Of a stretch of 64,000 nucleotides of DNA, positions 50,366 through 60,093 are shown piece after piece. Made by a program: the position numbers and the translations under genes. The stretch's first letter is position 1, and every line of letters starts with the position of its first letter. The stretch is taken from NCBI RefSeq assembly GCF_901875635.1, contig NZ_CABFMN010000139.1, positions 62,001 to 126,000 of the forward strand. The letters are read 5' to 3'. The notes beneath the pieces are model-generated. The model saw only the letters and a program-made list of their open reading frames with translations. It made no database searches and was not told where the DNA came from. Source of the DNA: Xylophilus ampelinus (GTDB lineage Bacteria > Pseudomonadota > Gammaproteobacteria > Burkholderiales > Burkholderiaceae_C).

Positions 50366-52336
50366 TCAAGCGGCTTCCTCGATCAGCTTCACGACCAGCG
50401 CGCGCGTGGCCAGCTGTTCGCCCACCGCGGCACCGACACGCTCGACGACGCCGTCGCGACGCGCCAGCAGTTGGTGTTCCATCTTCATGGCCTCGAGGAC
50501 CGCGACGCGCTGGCCCTTCACCACCCTGTCGCCCGCCGACACCAACACGGCGAGCAGGCGGCCGTTCATCGGTGCCAGCACGCTCGATTCGCCGGCGGCG
50601 TCGTCGCGCTGGGGCGGAGCGTAGGTGAGGTCATCGAAACTGCGTGTCTGGCCGTCCAGCGCCAGATGCAGGCGGCCGCCGGCGAACACCGCCGTGGCCT
50701 GCGTGTGCAGCCCGTCGATGGCCAGCCGATGGTGGGCAGCGTCGCGCCCGAGAAGGGCGATGTCGTGTGCGGCACCCGCGGGGCACTCGACGCGGAACCG
50801 CCCGGCACCGAGCACGGTGACGTGGGCGTTGACACGGTCCCCGTCCGCGCCCAGCACCAGTGGCCAGCGCGCCGGCCCGTTGGAGCGGAAGCCGAACTGC
50901 GCGCCTCGGTACGCGCTGGCGTCGAACCACAGGGCGGCGGCGACCGCCAGCGCCCGCGAATTCGCCTCGGCTGCGCGCAGCCGCTCCGGGGGAAAGTTCC
51001 TGCCGATGAAGGCGGTGGTCGCCTGGCCGGCCACGAACTCGGGGTGCGCCGCCGCGTCCGCGAGGAAGCGCAGGTTGGTGGGCAGGCCCAGCACGCAGGT
51101 GTTGCCCAGCGCTCCGACCAGGCGCCGCCGCGCTTCATCGCGCGTGGCGCCGTGGGCGATGATCTTGGCGACCATCGGGTCGTAGAAGGGGCTGACCGCC
51201 TGCCCCTGCGCCAGGCCGTGGTCGACGCGCACGCCGCTGCCCGCAGGCGGCTGCCACAGCGCCACCTCGCCGCTTTGCGGCAGGAAGTCGCTGGCCGGGT
51301 CTTCGGCATACAGGCGCACTTCGATGGCGTGGCCGGTGAGGTGAACCTCGTCCTGCGTCAGCGGCAGCGCCTCGCCGCGCGCCACGGCGAGCTGCCAGGC
51401 CACGAGGTCGAGCCCGGTGATGCATTCCGTCACCGGGTGCTCGACCTGCAGCCGCGTGTTCATCTCCAGGAAGTAGAAGTTGCCGTCGCGGTCGAGCAGG
51501 AACTCCACCGTGCCGGCGCCGACGTAGTCCACTGCGCGCGCCGCGGTGACGGCCGCCGCGCCCATGCGTTCGCGCAGCGCGGCATCGACGGCCGGTGAGG
51601 GCGCTTCCTCGAACACCTTCTGGTGGCGCCGCTGCACGGAGCAGTCGCGCTCGCCGAGGTGGATGACGTGGCCGTGGCGGTCGCCGAAGACCTGCACCTC
51701 GACGTGGCGCGGCTCGATCACCGCGCGCTCCAGAATCAGTTCGTCAGAGCCGAAAGCGTTCGCGGCCTCCGAGCGGGCGCGTGCCAGCGCATCGGGCAGG
51801 TCGGCCAGGTCGTGCACCAGCCGCATGCCGCGGCCGCCGCCGCCGGCCGCCGCCTTCACCATGATCGGCGCGCCGATCTCGCGCGCCTGGCGCAGCAGGT
51901 TGGCGTCGGACTGATCGCTGCCCTGGTAGCCCGGCACGCAGGGCACACCGGCGGCGAGCATCAGCCGCTTGGCGGCGGCCTTGTTGCCCATCTGTTCGAT
52001 CGAGTGCGGATCGGGGCCGATGAACACCAGGCCGGCAGCCTGCACGGCGCGCGCGAACTCGGCGTTTTCGGACAGGAAGCCGTAGCCGGGATGGATGGCG
52101 TCGGCACCGCTGGCGGCCGCGGCGCGCAGCACGACGTCGATGCTGAGGTAGCTCTCGCGCACCGGCGCCGGGCCGATGCACAGCGCCTCGTCGGCCTGCT
52201 GAACGTGCAGCGCGCCGGCATCGGCCTCGCTGTACACCGCCACCGTGCGGTAACCCTGCGCGCGGGCGGTGCGCATGACGCGGCAGGCGATCTCGCCGCG
52301 GTTGGCGATGAGGATCTTGTGGAAGGAGGTTCGCAT
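50366..52336 (-). CDS. atuF: Acyl-CoA carboxylase alpha subunit (biotin carboxylase + BCCP; AtuF/LiuD-like)
   Basis: A 656-residue alpha subunit. The biotin carboxylase part begins ILIANRGEIACRV near residue 8, with the ATP-grasp glycine loop KAAAGGGGRGM near 160 and FLEMNTRLQVEHPVTE near 288. A linker/BT domain follows, then a C-terminal biotinyl domain with VLEAMKMEH near 613 whose Lys is biotinylated. It carboxylates biotin for the beta subunit encoded 11 bases upstream. The family covers 3-methylcrotonyl-CoA and geranyl-CoA carboxylases; the atuF name follows the AtuC-like partner and could be wrong. Confidence 0.87.
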   Translation of the reverse strand: MRTSFHKILIANRGEIACRVMRTARAQGYRTVAVYSEADAGALHVQQADEALCIGPAPVRESYLSIDVVLRAAAASGADAIHPGYGFLSENAEFARAVQAAGLVFIGPDPHSIEQMGNKAAAKRLMLAAGVPCVPGYQGSDQSDANLLRQAREIGAPIMVKAAAGGGGRGMRLVHDLADLPDALARARSEAANAFGSDELILERAVIEPRHVEVQVFGDRHGHVIHLGERDCSVQRRHQKVFEEAPSPAVDAALRERMGAAAVTAARAVDYVGAGTVEFLLDRDGNFYFLEMNTRLQVEHPVTECITGLDLVAWQLAVARGEALPLTQDEVHLTGHAIEVRLYAEDPASDFLPQSGEVALWQPPAGSGVRVDHGLAQGQAVSPFYDPMVAKIIAHGATRDEARRRLVGALGNTCVLGLPTNLRFLADAAAHPEFVAGQATTAFIGRNFPPERLRAAEANSRALAVAAALWFDASAYRGAQFGFRSNGPARWPLVLGADGDRVNAHVTVLGAGRFRVECPAGAAHDIALLGRDAAHHRLAIDGLHTQATAVFAGGRLHLALDGQTRSFDDLTYAPPQRDDAAGESSVLAPMNGRLLAVLVSAGDRVVKGQRVAVLEAMKMEHQLLARRDGVVERVGAAVGEQLATRALVVKLIEEAA

Positions 52337-52347
52337 TTCCGTCGCCC

Positions 52348-53967
52348 TCACATCCGCGCCACGCCGAAGCTGTTGGGCCGCACGCTGCGGGCACGGCCCT
52401 CGCGGCACGCGGCCAGCGCCAGCGACAGCACGGCGCGCGTGTCGCGCGGGTCGATGATGCCGTCGTCCCACAGCCGCGCGGTGGCGAACAGCGAGTGCGA
52501 CTCCATGTCGAAGCGCTTCAGGATCTCGGAGCGCATGCCCTCGAGCAGGTCCTCGGGCGGCGCCTTGCCGGCGCGCGCCATCTTCTCCTCGGTGACGATG
52601 CGCATCACCATCGCCGCCTGCTCGCCGCCCATCACCGCCACGCGCGCGTTGGGCCACGCGAAGACGAACTGCGGGTCGTAGGCGCGCCCGCACATGCCGT
52701 AGTTGCCGGCACCAAAGGAGGCGCCGATCATCAGCGTGATGCGCGGCACCTTGCAGTTGGTGACGGCCTGGATCATCTTCGCGCCGTGCTTGATCATGCC
52801 GACCTGCTCGACCTCCTTGCCGACCATGAAACCGGTGGTGTTCTGCAGGTAGATCAGCGGCGTGCCGGACTGCTCGCACAGCTGCATGAACTGCGTGGCC
52901 TTGTTCGCGCCCTGCGGGTCGATCGGGCCGTTGTTGCCGATGAAGCCGCAGGGCTGGCCCTCGATGGCGCCGTGTCCGCACACGGTGGCGGCGCCGAACT
53001 CGGGCTTGAAGTCGAGGAAGTCCGAATCATCGATCAGGCGCGCGAGCAACTCGCGCACGTCGTAGGGCTGGCGGTAATCCGGCGGCACCAGGCCGGCAAT
53101 CTCCTCGGCGGCGTAGCGCGGCGGCTTCCAGCCGCGCCCGGTGCCCTGGCCGGGCTTGTCGTTCCACGGCATGCGCGCGAGCACGTCGCGCGCGATGCGG
53201 ATGCCGTCGGCATCGTCCTCGGCCAGGTACTCGGCCACGCCGGAGACCCGGGTGTGCATCTCGGCGCCGCCCAGTTCCTCGTCACCGGCAATCTCGCCCG
53301 TGGCCGCCTTCAGCAGCGGTGGGCCGGCCAGGAAGGCCTTGGCGCGGCCGCGCACCATGATCACGTAGTCGGACATGCCCGGCAGATACGCGCCGCCGGC
53401 AGTGGAGTGGCCGTGCATCACGGTGACCTGCGGAATGCCGGCGGCCGACAGCCGCGCCTGGTTGGCGAAGCCGCGGCCGCCTTCGATGAACACCTCGCCC
53501 ACGTGCATCAGATTGGCGCCTCCCGATTCGACCAGCCGCACCACCGGCAGGCGGTTCTCCAGCGCGATGGCCTCGGCGCGCAGGCTCTTGCGCATGCCCA
53601 TCGGCGTGATGGTGCCGCCCTTGATGGCGCTGTCGGAGGCGATGACCATGCAGCGGATGCCCGAGACGATGCCGATGCCGGTGATCAGCGCCCCGCCGAG
53701 CACGTTCTTCTCGCCGTCGTCGTCGTGCAGGCGCAGGCCGGCCAGCGTGGACAGCTCCAGCCACGGCGAGCCGCGGTCCAGCAGCAGCGACACGCGTTCG
53801 CGCGGCAGCAGTTGCCGGCGCTCGCGAAAGCGCGACTCCATCGCGTTGGAGGTGTCGCGCACGCGACCTTCCAGGTCGCGGAAGTTGTCGATCAAGGCCA
53901 GCATCTGCTGGCGCTGTGCCTGGAAGGCTTCGGACTGCCGGTCGATGGCGGACTCGATGGTGGACAT
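52348..53967 (-). CDS. atuC: Acyl-CoA carboxylase beta subunit (geranyl-CoA carboxylase AtuC-like)
   Basis: A 539-residue carboxyltransferase with crotonase-like N and C halves. ESGGANLMHVGEVFIEGGRGFANQ near residue 160 and STAGGAYLPGMSDY near 190 bind the acyl-CoA, and NNGPIDPQGANKATQF and IGASFGAGNYGMCGRAYDP lie in the C half. The DDDGEKNVLGGALI segment near 80 and the FIEGGRGFANQ stretch match AtuC-type subunits better than LiuB (methylcrotonyl) in memory comparison. Geranyl-CoA carboxylase adds CO2 to a beta-methyl group so that a branched isoprenoid chain can enter beta-oxidation. The substrate here may be a ring-opened terpenoid. Confidence 0.87.
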   Translation of the reverse strand: MSTIESAIDRQSEAFQAQRQQMLALIDNFRDLEGRVRDTSNAMESRFRERRQLLPRERVSLLLDRGSPWLELSTLAGLRLHDDDGEKNVLGGALITGIGIVSGIRCMVIASDSAIKGGTITPMGMRKSLRAEAIALENRLPVVRLVESGGANLMHVGEVFIEGGRGFANQARLSAAGIPQVTVMHGHSTAGGAYLPGMSDYVIMVRGRAKAFLAGPPLLKAATGEIAGDEELGGAEMHTRVSGVAEYLAEDDADGIRIARDVLARMPWNDKPGQGTGRGWKPPRYAAEEIAGLVPPDYRQPYDVRELLARLIDDSDFLDFKPEFGAATVCGHGAIEGQPCGFIGNNGPIDPQGANKATQFMQLCEQSGTPLIYLQNTTGFMVGKEVEQVGMIKHGAKMIQAVTNCKVPRITLMIGASFGAGNYGMCGRAYDPQFVFAWPNARVAVMGGEQAAMVMRIVTEEKMARAGKAPPEDLLEGMRSEILKRFDMESHSLFATARLWDDGIIDPRDTRAVLSLALAACREGRARSVRPNSFGVARM

Positions 53968-54022
53968 GCGGTCTTGGTTTTCTCGAAGAGGGCGTTGGGC
54001 GGACAGCGCGCGGATGGGGCCC

Positions 54023-56158
54023 TCAGCGCGCGAAGAAGGTCTTGCCTTCGGCGGCCATCGCGCGCAGGCTCTTCGGCGGCTCGAAGCGCGGGCCGTGGCG
54101 GCGTGCCAACTCGTCGCAGTCGGCCACGAAGGCAGCAACGCCGCGGCTGTGGATCTGTCCGATCGGGCCGCCAAGGTAGGCCGGGAAACCCCAGCCGAGG
54201 ATGGCGCCGACGTCGGCGTCGATCGGCGCTCGCAGCACAGCTTCCTCGAGGCAGCGCACGGTTTCGATGGACTGGATCGCCATCAGCCGCTGCTTGACCT
54301 CGGCCACGCCCGGCTGCACCGACGCCGGCTTCCACAGGCCGGCCAGGCCGGACCACAGGTGCTTGGTGGCACCCTGCGGATACTCGTAGAAGCCCTTGCC
54401 GGCCTTCTTGCCAAGGCGGCCGAGGGCGCTGTCGACCATGCGCTCGCAGACCTCGTCGATGGCGCTGCGCTGGTAGGCCGAGCCCAGGTCGGCGGCGGTC
54501 TGGCGGCGGATGCGGGCCATCAGTTCGAGTGAGACCTCGTCGGCCAGGGCCAGCGGCCCCACCGGCATGCCGGCCATGCGGCCGGCGTTCTCGATCAAGG
54601 CCGGCGCCACGCCTTCGGCCAGCAGCGTCAGGCCTTCGCCGACATAGGTGGAGAACACGCGGCTGGTGTAGAAGCCTCGGCTGTCGTTCACGACGATGGG
54701 CGTCTTGTGCAGCGCCTTCACGAAGTCGAGCGCGCGGGCCAGGCAGGATTCGCTCGTCGCCTTGCCGACGATGACCTCGACCAGCGGCATCTTCTCGGCC
54801 GGCGAGAAGAAGTGCAGGCCGATGAAGTTGGCCGGCCGCGCCGAGGCCTGCGCCAGGCCGCTGATGGGAAGCGTCGAGGTGTTGCTGGCGAAGATGGCGT
54901 CGGGCGCGAGCTGGGCCTCGGCCTTGCGGGTCACGTCGGCCTTCAGGGCGCGGTCCTCGAACACGGCCTCGACCACGATGTCGCAGCCGTCCAGCGCCGC
55001 GAAGTCGGCCGTGGGGCAAATGCGGGCCGCCAGCGCGGCGCATTTCTCGGCGCTCAGGCGGCCCTGCTCGGCCTGCTTGGCCCAGCGCGCCTCGCCATAG
55101 GCCTTGCCGCGCGCCGCGAGCTCGGACGTGGTATCCAGCAGCACCACATCGAGCCCGGCCTCGGCCGCCGCGCAGGCGATGCCGGCACCCATCATGCCGG
55201 CGCCGAGGATGCCGACGCGGCGGTAGCTGGCCGGCGGCACGCCCTTGGGCCGGGCGGCGAGCTTGTTGGCTTCGCCGATGCCGAAGAACAGCGTACGGAT
55301 CATGTTCTTCGACACCGGGCCGACGGTGAGCTTGACGAACTCGCGCCCCTCGATCTTCAGGGCGGTGTCGATGTCGACCTGGCAGCCGTTGTAGACGCAG
55401 CTCATGATCGCTTCGGGCGCCTGGTAGTTGCCGAAGGTCCTGGCGCGCAGCAGCGCATTGCCGGCGGTGAAGGTCTCGTATCCGGCGGGGCTTTGCACCG
55501 GACCGCCGGGAAGCTTGAATCCCTTGCGGTCCCAGGGCTGCACCGCGTCCTCGGGCTTCGCCGCCAGTAGCCAGGCGCGTGCGCGCGCCAGCAGCTCGGC
55601 CGGCGGCACGACCTCGTCCACCATGCCGGCCTTCAACGCCTGCGCCGGCGAGACCTTCTTGCCTTCCAGCAGGTAGGGCAGGGCGGGCCGGATGCCGATC
55701 AGCCGCGGCAGACGCTGCGTGCCGCCGCCGCCGGGCAGCAGGCCCAGGCCCACCTCGGGCAGGCCGATCTGCGCCTTCGGGTTGTCGGCGGCGATGCGGC
55801 GGTGGCAGCTCAGCGCCACCTCGTAGCCGCCGCCCAGCGCGCTGCCGTTGAGCGCCGCGACGAAGGGCTTGCCGCTCTTCTCGATGCCGCGCATCAGGGC
55901 GTGCAGCTCTTCGGTGAAGCGGGTCATGGCCTGCGCGTCGCTGAAGGCCAGCAGCATGTTCAGGTCGCCGCCGGCGATGAACTCCGGCTTGGCCGAGGTG
56001 ACGATCACGCCCTTGACGGCGGGATCGGCGATGGCGCGCCGCACCGCGGCCGCATAGGCGGCCATCGAGGCCGCGTTGAGGACGTTCATCGGCGCATCGC
56101 TCATCTGCCACGTCAATGTGGCGATGCCGTCGGCGCCTGCTTGGTAGTCGATGCTCAT
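54023..56158 (-). CDS. 3-hydroxyacyl-CoA dehydrogenase / enoyl-CoA hydratase (FadB/FadJ-type)
   Basis: A 711-residue bifunctional enzyme. Residues 1-190 form a crotonase domain with EFIAGGDLNMLL near 58 and LPEVGLGLLPGGGGTQRL near 135, which keeps the key Glu. Residues 310-500 form the NAD-binding dehydrogenase domain with VGILGAGMMGAGIA near 313 and LHFFSPAEKMPLVEV near 440, and the helical dimerisation domain ends the protein. It hydrates enoyl-CoA and oxidises the 3-hydroxyacyl-CoA. Its thiolase partner precedes it by 25 bases. The ATG at 56158 opens the domain directly, and the longer reading overlaps thiolase coding sequence. Confidence 0.93.
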   Translation of the reverse strand: MSIDYQAGADGIATLTWQMSDAPMNVLNAASMAAYAAAVRRAIADPAVKGVIVTSAKPEFIAGGDLNMLLAFSDAQAMTRFTEELHALMRGIEKSGKPFVAALNGSALGGGYEVALSCHRRIAADNPKAQIGLPEVGLGLLPGGGGTQRLPRLIGIRPALPYLLEGKKVSPAQALKAGMVDEVVPPAELLARARAWLLAAKPEDAVQPWDRKGFKLPGGPVQSPAGYETFTAGNALLRARTFGNYQAPEAIMSCVYNGCQVDIDTALKIEGREFVKLTVGPVSKNMIRTLFFGIGEANKLAARPKGVPPASYRRVGILGAGMMGAGIACAAAEAGLDVVLLDTTSELAARGKAYGEARWAKQAEQGRLSAEKCAALAARICPTADFAALDGCDIVVEAVFEDRALKADVTRKAEAQLAPDAIFASNTSTLPISGLAQASARPANFIGLHFFSPAEKMPLVEVIVGKATSESCLARALDFVKALHKTPIVVNDSRGFYTSRVFSTYVGEGLTLLAEGVAPALIENAGRMAGMPVGPLALADEVSLELMARIRRQTAADLGSAYQRSAIDEVCERMVDSALGRLGKKAGKGFYEYPQGATKHLWSGLAGLWKPASVQPGVAEVKQRLMAIQSIETVRCLEEAVLRAPIDADVGAILGWGFPAYLGGPIGQIHSRGVAAFVADCDELARRHGPRFEPPKSLRAMAAEGKTFFAR

Positions 56159-56183
56159 GGTGAGGATTCCCGATCGGCGCGGT

Positions 56184-57392
56184 TCAGACGCGCTCGATGA
56201 TGGTGGCGGTGCCCATGCCGGCGCCCACGCACAGCGTGGCCAGCCCGGTGGCAAGGTTGCGGCGCTCGAGCTCGTCGAGCAGGGTGCCGAGGATCATGGC
56301 CCCGGTGGCACCCAGCGGATGGCCCATCGCGATGGCACCGCCGTTGACGTTCATGCGCGCGTGCGGCACGTTCATCACCTCCATGAAGCGCAGCACCACC
56401 GATGCGAAGGCCTCGTTGAGCTCGAACAGATCGATGTCGGAGCAGGACATGCCGGCGAGCTTGAGCGCCTTCTCGGCCGAGAACGACGGGCCGGTGAGCA
56501 TGATGGTCGGCTCGCTGCCGACGGAGGCGAACGAGCGGATGCGCGCGCGCGGCTCCAGGCCCAGCCGCTGGCCGACCTCGGCGTTGCCGATCAGCACGGC
56601 GGCAGCGCCGTCGACGATGCCCGAGGAGTTGCCGGCGTGGTGCACGTGTTCGATGCGTTCGAGCTGCGGGTAGCGCTGCAGCGCCACCGCGTCGAAGCCG
56701 GCACGCTCGCCCTGGAGCTTGAACGAGGGTTCGAGCTTGGCCAGCGATTCGATCGTGGTCTCGGGGCGCATGTGTTCGTCGCGGTCCAGCACCACCAGGC
56801 CGTTGACGTCGCACACCGGGACGATCGAGCGCGCGAAGCGGCCCTCGGCCCACGCGGCGGCGGCGCGGCGCTGGCTTTCCAGCGCATAGGCGTCGACATC
56901 GGCGCGCGAATGCCCGTACAGCGACGCGATCAGGTCGGCGGAGATGCCCTGCGGCACGAAGTAGGTGGGCAGCGCCACCGCCGGGTCGGCCGGCCAGGCG
57001 CCGCCGCCGGTGCCCATGGGCACGCGGCTCATGCTCTCGACGCCGCCGCCGACGGCCAGCGGCGACTGGCCCGACATCACCTTGGCCGTGGCCATGTTAC
57101 AGGCCTCCAGGCCCGAGGCGCAGTAGCGGTTGATCTGCACCCCCGGCGCCGACTCGTCGTAGCCGGCCACCAGCGCCGCGACGCGGGCGATGTTGGCGCC
57201 CTGTTCGCCGACCGGCTCCACACAGCCGAGGATCACGTCGTCGACCAGCGCGGTGTCGAGCCGGTTGCGATCGCGCAGCGCCTGCAGCGCGGTGACGGCC
57301 AGGTGGATCGGCGTGCTGCCGTGCAGCGCGCCGGAGGCGCGGCCCTTGCCGCGCGGGGTGCGCACGGCGTCGTAGATGAATGCTTCGGTCAT
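56184..57392 (-). CDS. Acetyl-CoA C-acyltransferase (thiolase, FadA-type)
   Basis: A 402-residue classical thiolase. [15 protein letters not shown] near residue 88 carries the nucleophile Cys, [15 protein letters not shown] near 350 the His, and [12 protein letters not shown] near 385 the second Cys, all present. It splits 3-ketoacyl-CoA with CoA to acetyl-CoA and a shortened acyl-CoA. It sits between an ACAD and the FadB-type protein, giving a full beta-oxidation set. It begins 63 bases after the ACAD stop, one of the larger gaps in this operon. Confidence 0.94.
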   Translation of the reverse strand: MTEAFIYDAVRTPRGKGRASGALHGSTPIHLAVTALQALRDRNRLDTALVDDVILGCVEPVGEQGANIARVAALVAGYDESAPGVQINRYCASGLEACNMATAKVMSGQSPLAVGGGVESMSRVPMGTGGGAWPADPAVALPTYFVPQGISADLIASLYGHSRADVDAYALESQRRAAAAWAEGRFARSIVPVCDVNGLVVLDRDEHMRPETTIESLAKLEPSFKLQGERAGFDAVALQRYPQLERIEHVHHAGNSSGIVDGAAAVLIGNAEVGQRLGLEPRARIRSFASVGSEPTIMLTGPSFSAEKALKLAGMSCSDIDLFELNEAFASVVLRFMEVMNVPHARMNVNGGAIAMGHPLGATGAMILGTLLDELERRNLATGLATLCVGAGMGTATIIERV

Positions 57393-57455
57393 GGGCTGAT
57401 GGGGTTGGGGTGAGGGTGGGACGACGGCCCACCGGCGCTTCGGCCGCGCGGCGCG

Positions 57456-58592
57456 TCACAGCGTGCGGCCGACGATCTCCTTCATGATCTCGTTCGTGCC
57501 GCCGTAGATGCGGGAGACGCGGGCGTCGGCATAGGCGCGCGCGATCGGGTACTCCCACATGTAGCCGAAGCCGCCGAACATCTGCAGGCAGTCGTCGAGC
57601 AGCCGGCAGTGCAGGTCGGTGGTCCAGTACTTGGCCATGGCGGCGGTCGCGGCGTCGAGCTGTCCGTGCAGCAGTTCGTCCATCAGCCGATCGACGAAGA
57701 CGCGCATCACCTGCACCTGCGTCTTCCATTCGGCCAGGCGGAAACGGTTGTGCTGGAAGTCGATGATGCGCTGGCCGAAGGCCCTGCGCTCCTTGGTGTA
57801 GTCCAGCGTCCACTGCAGCGCGGCCTCGGCGCCGGCGGCTGCGCCGATGGCGATCTGCATGCGCTCCCAGGCCAGCTCCTGCATCAGCAGGACGAAGCCC
57901 TTGCCTTCGCCGCCGAGGATGTTGGCGGCCGGCACGCGCACGCCGTCGAAGAACAGCTCCGACGTGTCCTGCGCCTTCATGCCGATCTTCTCGAGGTTGC
58001 GGCCGCGCTTGAAGCCGGCCCGGTCGGTCTCCACCAGCACCAGCGAGGTGCCCTTGGCGCCGACGGACGGGTCGGTCTTGGCGACCACGATCACGAGGTC
58101 GGCGTTCTGGCCGTTGGTGATGAAGGTCTTCTGGCCGTTGACGAGGTAGTCATCGCCGTCTCGCAGCGCGGTGGTGTGCACCGCCTGCAGGTCGCTGCCG
58201 GCGCCGGGCTCGGTCATCGCGATGGCGCCGATGACCTCGCCACGCGCCATCGGCGGCAGCCAGCGCCGCTTCTGCTCCTCGTTGCCGTAGGCCAGGATGT
58301 AAGGGGCGACGATGTCCGAGTGCAGCCCGAAGCCGATGCCGCTGGCGCCGGCGCGGGCCACCTCCTCGATCAGCACCGCGCTGTGCAGCCGGCTGCCGCC
58401 GCCGCCGCCATAGGCCTCGGGGATGGCAGGGCAGAGCAGCCCGGCCTCGCCGGCCGCGCGCCAGACGGCTCGCGGCACGATGCCCTCGGCCTCCCAGCGC
58501 GCGTGGTGGGGCGTGACCTCGCGGTCGAAGAAGCGCCTGACCTGCTCGCGGAAGAGGTCGTGCTCGGCGGTGAAGAGCGGGCGTTGCAGCAT
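57456..58592 (-). CDS. Acyl-CoA dehydrogenase
   Basis: A 378-residue ACAD with [18 protein letters not shown] near residue 122, [20 protein letters not shown] near 150, [20 protein letters not shown] near 262, [22 protein letters not shown] near 335 and [15 protein letters not shown] at the C-terminus. IYGGT has Gly at the medium-chain catalytic Glu position. The start at 58592 has no strong Shine-Dalgarno sequence. It is the first gene of the long minus-strand run and is divergent from the TetR gene; the shared 81-base gap carries a perfect palindrome. Confidence 0.93.
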   Translation of the reverse strand: MLQRPLFTAEHDLFREQVRRFFDREVTPHHARWEAEGIVPRAVWRAAGEAGLLCPAIPEAYGGGGGSRLHSAVLIEEVARAGASGIGFGLHSDIVAPYILAYGNEEQKRRWLPPMARGEVIGAIAMTEPGAGSDLQAVHTTALRDGDDYLVNGQKTFITNGQNADLVIVVAKTDPSVGAKGTSLVLVETDRAGFKRGRNLEKIGMKAQDTSELFFDGVRVPAANILGGEGKGFVLLMQELAWERMQIAIGAAAGAEAALQWTLDYTKERRAFGQRIIDFQHNRFRLAEWKTQVQVMRVFVDRLMDELLHGQLDAATAAMAKYWTTDLHCRLLDDCLQMFGGFGYMWEYPIARAYADARVSRIYGGTNEIMKEIVGRTL

Positions 58593-58642
58593 GGCATCAA
58601 CTTGGGCGACTGAAGAAAGGCGCCGGCCGACAATTTATCGAC

Positions 58643-58656
58643 CTAACGCTTGTTAG
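58643..58656. promoter_or_regulatory. Candidate TetR operator, copy 7 (perfect)
   Basis: CTAACGCTTGTTAG is a perfect copy with perfect CTAAC/GTTAG arms. It lies 17 bases upstream of the TetR start (58674) and 50 bases upstream of the divergent ACAD start (58592), the expected place for autoregulation and for control of the fifteen-gene run. Confidence 0.72.
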
Positions 58657-58673
58657 CTGCTACAGTGTACGCC

Positions 58674-59345
58674 ATGGCGGAAAAGTCAGAAAGCCATCGT
58701 CGGCGCGACATCCTGCATGTCGCGGCGGGCCTGTTCAGGCACCGCGGCTACGAGCGTACGTCGGTGCGCCAGATCGCCGACGCGCTGGGCATCAAGTCGG
58801 GCTCGCTCTTCTATCACTTCGCCTCGAAGGAAGAGATCCTGGTGGCGGTGATGGAAGAGGGCATCCGCGACGTGTTCGGCGCGGTTCAGCTGGGCGTGGC
58901 CAAAGAGCGCGAGCTGCCGCGGAGGCTGCTGGCGATGGTGCGATGCCACCTGGCTGGCCTGCTCGGCCCCAACCTCGACGCCTTGATGGTGCTGGTGTAC
59001 GAGTGGCGCAGCCTCTCGGCCCCGGCGATGCGGCGCGTGCTGGAGTGGCGCAATCGCTACGAGGATCTCTGGGACCGCGAACTGTCCGCCGCCGCGGCTT
59101 GGCGTTGGGTCGATTCCGACACCGTGCTGGTCCGTCAGACCGTGCTCGGCGCCCTGAATTGGACCGGGCAGTGGTACCGCTCCGACCGCCGTTTGCAGGT
59201 GGACGAGCTGGCGCTGCGCATGTTCGAGATGCTCTTTCCCCGCCTCTTCGTGCTGTTGGACGAAGAGGCTGCTGTCCAAGCCGTCGTTCCGACCGGAGCG
59301 GAACGCTGCGAAGTCCGATCCCCAGAAGGAGAGATTGCAAAGTGA
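58674..59345 (+). CDS. TetR family transcriptional regulator
   Basis: A 223-residue regulator with a canonical TetR helix-turn-helix: [19 protein letters not shown], then [17 protein letters not shown] near residues 30-48, followed by a helical ligand domain that in related proteins binds acyl-CoA. The ATG at 58674 gives the standard distance to the helix-turn-helix. A perfect 14-bp palindrome sits 17 bases upstream, and copies recur at the other divergent promoters of the window, so this protein is the best candidate for the island-wide repressor. Its stop overlaps the etfB start (GTGA), coupling its production to ETF. Confidence 0.93.
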   Translation: MAEKSESHRRRDILHVAAGLFRHRGYERTSVRQIADALGIKSGSLFYHFASKEEILVAVMEEGIRDVFGAVQLGVAKERELPRRLLAMVRCHLAGLLGPNLDALMVLVYEWRSLSAPAMRRVLEWRNRYEDLWDRELSAAAAWRWVDSDTVLVRQTVLGALNWTGQWYRSDRRLQVDELALRMFEMLFPRLFVLLDEEAAVQAVVPTGAERCEVRSPEGEIAK

Positions 59346-60091
59346 AAGTGCTTGTCGCCGTGAAGCGTGTGCTCGACTACAACGTCAAGGCCCGCGTGAA
59401 GTCCGACGGTTCGGGCGTCGACCTCGCGAACCAGAAGTTGTCGATGAACCCCTTCGACGAGATCGCCTGCGAGGAGGCGGTGCGCCTGAAGGAGGCCGGT
59501 GCCGTCACCGAGGTGATCGCCGTCTCCTGCGGCTCCGCCGGCTGCCAGGAGACGCTGCGCAGCGCGATGGCCATCGGCGCCGACCGCGCCGTGCTGGTGC
59601 AGACCGACGCGCCGCTGGAGCCGCTGGCCGTGGCCAAGCTGATACGCCACGTGGCGCAGAGGGAAGGCGTGCAGCTAGCCATCTTCGGCAAGCAGGCGAT
59701 CGACGACGACGCCGGGCAGGCGGGCCAGATGTTCGCCGCGCTCATGGGCTGGGCGCAGGCCACCTTCGCATCCAAGGTGAGCATTGCCGATGGCACCGCG
59801 TCGGTCACGCGCGAGATCGACGGCGGCCTCGAGAAGCTGCGCATGAAGCTGCCCGTGGTGGTGACCACCGACCTGCGCCTGAACGAGCCGCGCTTCATCA
59901 CGCTGCCGAACATCATGAAGGCCAAGAAGAAGCCGCTCGAGGTGATCGACGCCGCGGCGCTGGGCATCGACATCGAGCCGCGCACGAGCACGCTGCGCGT
60001 GGAGGAACCTGCGGCGCGCAAGGCCGGTATCAAGGTGGCCGACGTGGCCGACCTGGTCAAGCGGCTCAAGGAAGAAGCGAAGGTGATCTGA
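59342..60091 (+). CDS. etfB: Electron transfer flavoprotein beta subunit
   Basis: A 249-residue Etf[18 protein letters not shown] at the start, [16 protein letters not shown] near 39, [15 protein letters not shown] near 120 and the ACAD recognition-loop region [13 protein letters not shown] near 195 are conserved. It binds AMP, pairs with EtfA and accepts electrons from the ACADs for transfer to ETF-ubiquinone oxidoreductase. The GTG start overlaps the TetR stop, with AGAAGGAGA upstream. A second chromosomal ETF is expected in such bacteria, so this one is probably pathway-dedicated. Confidence 0.95.
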   Translation: MKVLVAVKRVLDYNVKARVKSDGSGVDLANQKLSMNPFDEIACEEAVRLKEAGAVTEVIAVSCGSAGCQETLRSAMAIGADRAVLVQTDAPLEPLAVAKLIRHVAQREGVQLAIFGKQAIDDDAGQAGQMFAALMGWAQATFASKVSIADGTASVTREIDGGLEKLRMKLPVVVTTDLRLNEPRFITLPNIMKAKKKPLEVIDAAALGIDIEPRTSTLRVEEPAARKAGIKVADVADLVKRLKEEAKVI

Positions 60092-60093
60092 AC

